A DNA stretch of 18,031 nucleotides, taken from contig CAPGBJ010000092.1 of assembly GCA_948616425.1 (NCBI GenBank), positions 1 to 18,031 of the forward strand, read 5' to 3'. The notes beneath the pieces were generated by a model that saw nothing but the letters and a program-made list of their open reading frames with translations, was not told where the DNA came from and searched no databases. The translations under genes were made by a program, and so were the position numbers. The stretch comes from an uncultured Oscillospiraceae bacterium. Lineage in GTDB: Bacteria; Bacillota; Clostridia; Oscillospirales; Oscillospiraceae. Positions 12,255-18,031 of the stretch are shown here, piece after piece. Within the stretch, counting starts at the first letter, position 1; every line of letters begins with the position of its first letter.

Positions 12255-12307
12255 CGGGGCCCCGGCGCTATGATGCTCTCATAGCCGGGGACCCCGCTGA
12301 AACGGGG
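12255..12307 (+). promoter_or_regulatory. Overlapping alternative hairpins upstream of the recombinase operon
   Basis: A long stem pairs CGGGG, CCCGGC and CTATGA (12255-12273) with TCATAG, CCGGGG and CCCCG (12279-12296). A competing stem pairs CCCCG (12292-12296) with CGGGG (12303-12307). Because both use the same bases they cannot form together. This is the layout of an attenuator, though no T-tract follows, so its role is uncertain. Confidence 0.4.
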
Positions 12308-12339
12308 CTGGCTGACCAAAAAACGAGAGGAGGTTTCCC

Positions 12340-13974
12340 ATGCCCCAAAAGATTTATAAGACCGGCATCTATGCCCGGTTATCCAAAGAGGATGCTGACA
12401 GCATTGAGAGCAACAGCATCCAGAGCCAGCGGGCCATCTGTCTGGCTTACATAGAAAGCCATGAGGACCTTGAGCTGGTGGACACCTATATTGACGATGG
12501 GCGGACAGGCAGCAACACGGACCGTCCAGGCTTTCAAAAAATGCTTGAGGATATGCGCTCCGGCCGTATCGACTGCGCCGTGAGCAAGGACCTGAGCAGG
12601 TTTTCACGCAACTATATCGACGCCGGGAACTATCTGGAAAAGATTTTCCCGGCCATGGGCATCCGCTATATCGCCATCAACGACAACTACGACAGCATGG
12701 CGCCCGGAGCGGGTTCCGACACCATCACCCTGCCGTTCAAGGTGCTGGTGAACGACATCTACTGCCGGGACATCTCCATCAAGATACGCTCCAGCCTGGA
12801 GGTCAAGCGGAAAAAGGGCGAGTATGTGGGCGGCTTTGCCCCCTACGGCTACAAGAAAGCCCCGCAGGACAAGAACCGCCTGCTGGTGGACGAGGACGCC
12901 GCCGAGGTCGTGACCATGATCTTCGGGATGTATAAGGACGGGTTCCCTATCCTGAAGATAGCGGGGCGGCTCAACGCCAGCGGCATCCCCACCCCGATGG
13001 ACTACAAGCGGATGCAGGGCGTCAACTTCCAGACGGCTTTCCGCACCAGGGAGCGGTCGGAATGGGAGTATGTGACCATCAAGCGCATCCTCTCCAACAT
13101 CGTCTACACAGGGGTACTCGTCCAGGGGAAACGGGGGACCCCCAACCACAAGGTCCGCTCCGTCCGCCCCAGGGAGGAGACGGACTGGGTACGGGTGGAG
13201 AACGCCCATGAGCCGATCATCTCCTGCACCGACTTCGAGGCGGCGGCGGAGCTGATGCGCCGGGACACCCACTGCGTCTCTGGCAGCGACCGGCACAGCC
13301 TCTTTTCCGGGTTCCTGTTCTGCGGGGACTGTCAGGCGTCCATGACCCGCAAGACGCAGAAACGGGGCGGCAGGCAGTATGTCTATTACAACTGCGGCGG
13401 CAATAAGCGCACCCATCAGTGCAGCCCCCACTCGTTCAGCGAGGCAAAGCTGACGGACATCGTGTTCCATGCCATCCATGACCAGATTGAGGTGGTACTG
13501 CATCTGGATGAGGTCCTGCGGTTCATCGACGCCCTCCCCCAGCGGGACCGCAGGGTGTTCAGCTACGAGGCGCAGATGACCCGCCTGGAGGAGGAGATAC
13601 AGCGGTACAAGAAACTGGAGCTTGGGCTGTATGAGAACTTCGTGGACGGCATCATCAACAAGGCCGAGTACACCGACTTCCGGGAGAACTACCGGGGGCA
13701 GATCGAGGAAAAACAGGAGGCGCTCCGGCGGCTGAAACGGGAACAGCAGGACGCCGCCGCGATGGGCAGCCAGAACCGGGCATGGGTACAGGTTTTCGCA
13801 CAGTATGAGAATGTGCGGGAGCTTGACCGCCGATTGCTGGTGGCTCTGGTGGATAAGGTTTTCATCTACGAGGATAAGCGTGTGGAGATCGTCTTTCGGT
13901 ATCGGGATGAGTTCGAGAGGGCGCGGGAGATCGCTGAAAATTACGCTGGCTGTCCAATACCGGCGGCGGGCTGA
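12340..13974 (+). CDS. Large serine recombinase, first of three
   Basis: The 544-residue enzyme is a large serine integrase/transposase, acting on DNA to excise or insert the element through a covalent serine intermediate. The catalytic Ser15 lies in YARLSKED; the N-terminal resolvase domain (about 1-150) has DLSRFSRNY with the active-site arginines. A recombinase domain follows (about 160-300), then a zinc ribbon with Cys328, Cys331, Cys352 and Cys361. A coiled-coil segment follows (QMTRLEEEIQRYKKLE) near residues 405-475. ATG 12340 follows AGGAGG. It lies 12 bases before the second recombinase. Confidence 0.93.
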   Translation: MPQKIYKTGIYARLSKEDADSIESNSIQSQRAICLAYIESHEDLELVDTYIDDGRTGSNTDRPGFQKMLEDMRSGRIDCAVSKDLSRFSRNYIDAGNYLEKIFPAMGIRYIAINDNYDSMAPGAGSDTITLPFKVLVNDIYCRDISIKIRSSLEVKRKKGEYVGGFAPYGYKKAPQDKNRLLVDEDAAEVVTMIFGMYKDGFPILKIAGRLNASGIPTPMDYKRMQGVNFQTAFRTRERSEWEYVTIKRILSNIVYTGVLVQGKRGTPNHKVRSVRPREETDWVRVENAHEPIISCTDFEAAAELMRRDTHCVSGSDRHSLFSGFLFCGDCQASMTRKTQKRGGRQYVYYNCGGNKRTHQCSPHSFSEAKLTDIVFHAIHDQIEVVLHLDEVLRFIDALPQRDRRVFSYEAQMTRLEEEIQRYKKLELGLYENFVDGIINKAEYTDFRENYRGQIEEKQEALRRLKREQQDAAAMGSQNRAWVQVFAQYENVRELDRRLLVALVDKVFIYEDKRVEIVFRYRDEFERAREIAENYAGCPIPAAG

Positions 13975-13986
13975 GAGGGATAAGAT

Positions 13987-15696
13987 ATGGCACGAAAGAG
14001 CAGAAAAGCACAGGTGCAGAGTACGCCTGTGGCGGAAATCAAAAAAGAAACATCGGCGCTGTCCACCGCCATCTATGCCCGCCTGTCCGTGGAGAACAGC
14101 GGCAAGGACGATGACGGGAACTCCCTGCAAAACCAGATCGACGTCTGCAAGGACTACCTGGACGGATGCCCGTATCTTCAGCTTGTGGAGGTCTATTCGG
14201 ACAACGGCCGAACAGGAACCGTGTTTGACCGTCCGGCGTGGAACCGCCTAATGGAGGATGTGCGTTCCGGGAAGATACAGTGCATCGTGGTCCGTGACCT
14301 CAGCAGGTTCGGGCGCGACTATGTGGAGACGGGTAACTATCTGGAAAAGATATTCCCGGCGCTGGGGACGCGGTTCATCTCTGTCAAGGAGAACTTCGAT
14401 AACTTCACCTCTGGCGGCTCCACGGAAACCCTGTCGGTGAGCTTGCAGAACTTGGTGAACGCCATCTATTCCAGGGACATCTCCAAAAAGGTCTCCACGG
14501 CGCTCCGGGCGCAGATGGAAACGGGGACCTTTCGGAACCGAAACCTCCCCTACGGCTACCTCTGGAACGAGGATAAGACCGCCTATGTGGTGGATGAGGA
14601 GGCCGCCGCCGTTATCCGGCAGATTTTTGAGTGGAAACGGCAGGAGGTATCGGTCTACGCCATCATTGAACGGCTGAAAGCGGAGGGCGTGGAAAGCCCG
14701 GAGCGGCACAAGCGCAGGGTCGGCACACGCAACGGGGACAACATTCAGGGCGAGGGCTGGTGTCCCTCCACCATCCGGGGCATCCTGCAAAACCGGGCAT
14801 ATATCGGGGAGCTGATCTGCGGGAAGTCCGAGACGGCGCTCTACAAGGGGCTGAAAAAACAGCTTGCCGCAAAGGAGGACTGGATCGTGGTACTGGACGC
14901 ACACCCGCCCATCATCTCCCTCGCGGACTTTGAGGCGGTGGAGCGGCAGATGCAGGAGGACAGTACCCACCGGGCGGCTGCGATGGAGTGGTCGGCGGAC
15001 ATCCGGGCAGGCATGACTGACCTCTTTGCCGGGAAAATCTTCTGCGCCGACTGTGAAAAGCGGATGTACTATAAGCGGCAGCGTATCCAGTGCAAGGGCG
15101 TTGTTTTCCGGGGCGTGTACGATTGCAGTACCCATGTGCGCCGGGGGCATGGAGCCTGTTTCAGCCACTCCATCCGGCAGGACGCCCTTAACGAAAAGGT
15201 GTCCAACATCGTCCGTGACCAGCTTCGGGTGGCGCTCGACTATGAGAAGCTGCTGAAATCCATGCGGGGCAGCGCCGGCGAGGCGAACATCCGGGAGAAG
15301 TACAACGCGGCGGTGTCCAGCGTCAAGCTGAAGCTGAACGCCTTGAAAAAGAAACGGACGGGCCTCTATGAAAACTATGTGGAGGGCATCCTGAACGAGG
15401 AGGAATACGCCTTTGCCAAGCAGACCTACGAGGAGCAGTACGAGGCCCTGAGCCGCCTGCTGGACGAGGCGGTGGAGCGCCGGGAGCGGTTCCTGCAATC
15501 CATCTCCCCGGAGAACAAGTGGCTCACCATGATGCGGGGCATTTCCGAGGAGACAAAATTGACGCAGGAGCTGGTGGACGCGATAATCAAGAGGGTGCTG
15601 GTCTACGACAAGGACCACATTGATGTCGAACTGAACTATAATGATGTGTTTGAGACCATGTGTGAGTGCGTTGAACAAATGAAGGAGGCGGGCTGA
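13987..15696 (+). CDS. Large serine recombinase, second of three
   Basis: The 569-residue enzyme has the same domain order. The catalytic Ser34 is in YARLSVEN, and an N-terminal extension of about 25 lysine-rich residues (ARKSRKAQ) precedes it. The active-site region DLSRFGRDY and the recombinase domain follow. The zinc ribbon begins at Cys353 and Cys356 (FCADCEKRM) with further Cys in YDCSTHV and GACFSH. It ends in a coiled coil (KLKLNALKKKRTGLYENYVEGI). It starts 12 bases after the first recombinase and ends one base before the third. Three different serine recombinases coded back to back suggest a hetero-oligomeric recombination machine or division of labour. Confidence 0.93.
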   Translation: MARKSRKAQVQSTPVAEIKKETSALSTAIYARLSVENSGKDDDGNSLQNQIDVCKDYLDGCPYLQLVEVYSDNGRTGTVFDRPAWNRLMEDVRSGKIQCIVVRDLSRFGRDYVETGNYLEKIFPALGTRFISVKENFDNFTSGGSTETLSVSLQNLVNAIYSRDISKKVSTALRAQMETGTFRNRNLPYGYLWNEDKTAYVVDEEAAAVIRQIFEWKRQEVSVYAIIERLKAEGVESPERHKRRVGTRNGDNIQGEGWCPSTIRGILQNRAYIGELICGKSETALYKGLKKQLAAKEDWIVVLDAHPPIISLADFEAVERQMQEDSTHRAAAMEWSADIRAGMTDLFAGKIFCADCEKRMYYKRQRIQCKGVVFRGVYDCSTHVRRGHGACFSHSIRQDALNEKVSNIVRDQLRVALDYEKLLKSMRGSAGEANIREKYNAAVSSVKLKLNALKKKRTGLYENYVEGILNEEEYAFAKQTYEEQYEALSRLLDEAVERRERFLQSISPENKWLTMMRGISEETKLTQELVDAIIKRVLVYDKDHIDVELNYNDVFETMCECVEQMKEAG

Positions 15697-15697
15697 G

Positions 15698-17323
15698 ATG
15701 ACGGATTACAGGGTCGGCATTTATATCCGGCTCTCCCTGGCGGATGAGGATACCGGGAGCCGGAAAACAGAGAGTGACAGTGTGGGCAACCAGCGGGAGC
15801 TGATCCATCAGTTCCTGGACCGCCACCCCCAGCTGAAAGCCGCTCCCCGGTTCGAGTTCGTGGACGATGGCTACACCGGGACGAATGAGAACCGCCCCCA
15901 GTTCCAGGCGTTGATGCAGGAGCTTCGCACCGGGGCAATCAATGTGCTGGTCACAAAGGATTTTTCCAGATGCCACCGGGACTACACGCAGATGGGCAAC
16001 TACCTGGAATGCGTCTTTCCGTTCCTCGGCGTCCGCTATATTTCCATCAATGACGGCTACGACAGCGATGACTACAAGGGCGTGACCTCTGGCATGGATG
16101 TGGTACTGCGGAACATCATCTATGAGGCGTACAGCAAGGACCTGTCCATCAAGACCACCACGGCGAAGATCATCATGATGAAGCAGGGCAAGTACATAGG
16201 CAGTTTCGCTCCCTATGGCTTTCGGTTCCACCCCACGGTCAGGAACAAGCTGGTGATAGACGAGGAATCGGCGGCAATCGTGCGGCGTATCTTTGATATG
16301 ACCCTGCAAGGCTGCGGCAGTACAGAGATTGCCCGCCGCCTGAACAGCGAGGGCATCCTTACCCCCGGCGCGTACTTCCGCATGAAAAATCCGGGCAGCA
16401 ACCGTTTCAAAAAAGCCTCTGAAAAGAACGGCTGGACGGCGGCAGCGGTGCTGAACATCCTCCACCAGTATGAGTACACCGGGGCGCTGGTGGGGCGCAA
16501 GCGGTACAAAGCCAGCCTCCACGAAAAGCGCACCGTCCCGCAGGACAAAGCCGACTGGATCATCTATGAGGGGGCGCATGACGCCATCATCAGCAAGGAG
16601 GACTTTGACCGGGCGCAGGAGGCCATCCGGCAGAGGCCGAGGCGGGCCAGGGGGCCGGCCCAGGAGTACCCGCTGAAAGGGCTTCTCAAATGCGGCAACT
16701 GCCATCGGACATTGAGCCGCATCCATAGTTCCGCCGGATATTACTACCGATGCACCAAGAGCAAGGCGGATGAGAACAGCGACTGTCCCAAGGGCAAGCT
16801 GTTCACCGAGAAAGAGATCGAGGGCATTGTGTTCCGGGCGGTCAAGCAGATGCTGGCGGTGTGCCAGGAGCGCAGGGCGCAGAAGTCCGCCCTGGTGCTG
16901 ACCCGCAGGGAGCGCATCGCCGCCTGTGTTGCGGAGCTGCAAAGGCTCCAGCAGGAACAAGAGCGGTACAAGCAGGAAAAACTCAGGGCATACGAGAATT
17001 TCAGCGGCGGCACACTGTCCAAGGATGCCTACCTGAAACAGCGGGCAGAGATAGACAGCAAACTATCCGAAGTCAAAAGTGAGCAGGACAGTCAGGAACA
17101 GCTTTTGACCGACCTGGAGCGCATGGCTTTTCAGGACAGCGCACGGGAGGACGATGTGTTCACCACCTATGCCGGGGCAACGGAACTGACGGCGGAGCTG
17201 GCGGGGACATTCATCAAGGAGGTTCTGGTGTCCTCTCCCACAGAGATTGAGATCGTCTGGAAGTTCCGGGATGTGTTTGAGTGCCGCACCGATACGAATG
17301 AGGAGGAAGTACATGATGGATAA
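15698..17323 (+). CDS. Large serine recombinase, third of three
   Basis: The 541-residue enzyme has catalytic Ser13 in YIRLSLAD. The active-site motif is DFSRCHRDY, so the usual SRxxR pattern has Cys-His in the middle. The zinc ribbon has Cys332, Cys335, Cys352 and Cys363, followed by a coiled coil rich in E, Q and R (RLQQEQERYKQEKLRAYENF). It begins one base after the second recombinase stop, giving tight coupling. The stop at 17323 overlaps the start of the next short protein. Its sequence differs from the first two over most of its length, so this is an old trio rather than a recent triplication. Confidence 0.93.
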   Translation: MTDYRVGIYIRLSLADEDTGSRKTESDSVGNQRELIHQFLDRHPQLKAAPRFEFVDDGYTGTNENRPQFQALMQELRTGAINVLVTKDFSRCHRDYTQMGNYLECVFPFLGVRYISINDGYDSDDYKGVTSGMDVVLRNIIYEAYSKDLSIKTTTAKIIMMKQGKYIGSFAPYGFRFHPTVRNKLVIDEESAAIVRRIFDMTLQGCGSTEIARRLNSEGILTPGAYFRMKNPGSNRFKKASEKNGWTAAAVLNILHQYEYTGALVGRKRYKASLHEKRTVPQDKADWIIYEGAHDAIISKEDFDRAQEAIRQRPRRARGPAQEYPLKGLLKCGNCHRTLSRIHSSAGYYYRCTKSKADENSDCPKGKLFTEKEIEGIVFRAVKQMLAVCQERRAQKSALVLTRRERIAACVAELQRLQQEQERYKQEKLRAYENFSGGTLSKDAYLKQRAEIDSKLSEVKSEQDSQEQLLTDLERMAFQDSAREDDVFTTYAGATELTAELAGTFIKEVLVSSPTEIEIVWKFRDVFECRTDTNEEEVHDG

Positions 17324-17741
17324 GAGAAGAACGGCTGCAATCTATATGCGGGTTGCGAGAGCGCCCAGGGCGTGGATATACTGCCGGACAGCGAGGCCGG
17401 ATGCCTTTGCGCTGAGGGTCCAGCAGAACGCACTTTACGACTTTGCCGGGAAGAACCGCTATGAGGTCGTGGGCTGCACGGCCAAGCATGAGAGCGGCGT
17501 GGAGATGGCCCGCCCCGGTCTGGCGGAGATCACCAACGCGGTACTCCGGGGCGGGGTTGACATCCTGCTCGTTCACAGCACCTCAAGGCTGGGGCGCGCC
17601 CCCTATGCCACGCTTGAATTTATTGGCTGGCTGGCGGAGCATGGCGTGGAGATCGTCTGCATGAACGGCGAACTCTCCGCTCTGGATACGGGGCGGCTCC
17701 TGCGGACGATGCAGGCTGTGCGGAACAAAGCTGACCTGTGA
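17313..17741 (+). CDS. Short serine recombinase-like protein lacking the catalytic serine
   Basis: The 142-residue protein matches only the N-terminal resolvase domain. The first strand reads IYMRVARAP and, after it, IYCRTARPD. Where active enzymes have a serine (YxRxS) these have Ala15 or Ala27, so strand exchange should not be possible. The later motif HSTSRLGRAPY keeps the SRLGR arginines, and ESGVEMARPGL keeps the RP loop. ATG 17313 follows AGGAGG and overlaps the third recombinase by 11 bases. It may be a regulatory or structural subunit of the trio, or a decaying gene. The stop is followed by a strong terminator. Confidence 0.78.
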   Translation: MMDKRRTAAIYMRVARAPRAWIYCRTARPDAFALRVQQNALYDFAGKNRYEVVGCTAKHESGVEMARPGLAEITNAVLRGGVDILLVHSTSRLGRAPYATLEFIGWLAEHGVEIVCMNGELSALDTGRLLRTMQAVRNKADL

Positions 17742-17756
17742 TTGCGTTCCTCATAA

Positions 17757-18031
17757 AGCGGATGCCGGAGGCGGTCTGAACAAGACCTGTTAGCCGCCTC
17801 TGGCATCCGTAAAAAATTTGGTGCTTTGTCAACACAAGGAGACCTTTCCCGCCTGGGCAGGGATTTTGTGGAGGTGGGCCGTTATACGGACGTCATTTTC
17901 CCTTCCCTCGGATGCCGGTTCGTATCGGTTCTGGACTGCCTGGACAGCGAGGGGGACAACACCGATATGCTGCACTTCCGCAGTCTGATGAATGACTACC
18001 ATCTCAAGGACCTGTCCAGCAAGGTCAAGTC
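17757..18031 (+). pseudogene. N-terminally truncated serine recombinase fragment, runs off right edge
   Basis: From about 17841 the frame reads DLSRLGRDFVEVGRYTDVIF and continues through SLGCRFVSVLD, FRSLMNDYHLKDLSSKVKS, typical of residues 75-140 of a large serine recombinase. The first ~70 residues, including the catalytic serine, are missing. The frame is open back to 17757 but the codons there belong to the terminator hairpin and do not resemble a recombinase, and no ribosome site or plausible start exists apart from a TTG at 17826. It is probably the right half of a disrupted gene; the rest lies beyond the window, so it could in principle extend as a coding frame. Confidence 0.75.
17759..17816 (+). 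terminator. Terminator at the end of the recombinase operon
   Basis: CGGATGCCGGAGGCGG (17759-17774) pairs with CCGCCTCTGGCATCCG (17794-17809) with one G-U pair, a 16-base stem. It is followed by TAAAAAATTT, so the tail is A-rich on the plus strand and the hairpin would also act for minus-strand transcripts. It separates the recombinase operon from the fragment to its right. Confidence 0.7.

Noticed and set aside
12604..14130. Long minus-strand open frame (508 codons) opposite the first recombinase
   Set aside because: It mirrors a GC-rich gene with strong third-position bias, has no ribosome site, and its product resembles no protein. The same applies to the long minus-strand frames at 14248-15678 and 15587-16960.
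1..18031. CRISPR array, tRNA genes or an insertion sequence with terminal repeats
   Set aside because: No regularly spaced identical repeats with unique spacers, no tRNA-like cloverleaf with conserved T-arm, and no DDE transposase with flanking inverted repeats were seen.

Overview
The window looks like a mobile-element region from a Clostridia-class Firmicute, most likely a gut Oscillospiraceae or Lachnospiraceae. The evidence is strong AGGAGG-type ribosome binding sites, a GC-rich backbone with much more AT-rich cargo, a MobA/MobL (MobQ) relaxase, a DUF3847-type small mobilization protein, XRE/ImmA pairs and tandem large serine recombinases. No rRNA, tRNA or housekeeping gene is visible.

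Layout. (1) 1-325 (-): N-terminal part of a MobA/MobL relaxase running off the left edge. (2) 384-3160 (+): two tandem cargo units. Each has a near-identical promoter block (P), a first gene X (membrane protein or lipoprotein), a second gene Y, and a GC-rich block (O) made of the 3' tail of a DUF3847 gene plus oriT-like sequence. (3) 3103-4598 (-): XRE regulator, ImmA-like protease and DUF3847 protein, in operon order. (4) 4600-5858 (+): a consensus sigma-70 promoter inside an array of 10-bp-phased repeats, a hairpin leader, a second ImmA/IrrE protease and a zinc-ribbon protein. (5) 5890-6353 (+): a structured leader with a terminator hairpin, then a small XRE regulator. (6) 6366-8215 (-): a third cargo unit with the same P-X-Y-O order in inverted orientation. 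(7) 8250-8726 (+): hairpin-rich DNA with no credible gene, ending in a terminator hairpin, a candidate structured RNA. (8) 8756-11850 (+): PemK/MazF toxin, ParB-like protein, second ParB-like (DGQHT) protein and radical SAM protein. (9) 12000-17741 (+): a small conserved protein, three consecutive large serine recombinases, and a short recombinase-like protein that has lost its catalytic serine. (10) 17757-18031 (+): an N-terminally truncated fragment of another serine recombinase, running off the right edge.

How it may work together. The relaxase, DUF3847 protein and O blocks are mobilization functions. The XRE/ImmA pairs resemble the ImmR/ImmA switch of ICEBs1-type elements. The recombinases probably excise and integrate the element. 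The PemK-ParB-ParB-rSAM block looks like a maintenance or partition module of unknown detail. The most unusual structure is the set of three exchangeable two-gene cargo units with conserved borders and unrelated contents. Several of these cargo proteins look like surface lipoproteins or small immunity-like proteins, which suggests an exchangeable orphan-immunity or cargo locus at the oriT. That functional reading is inference; the repeats themselves are seen directly in the sequence.
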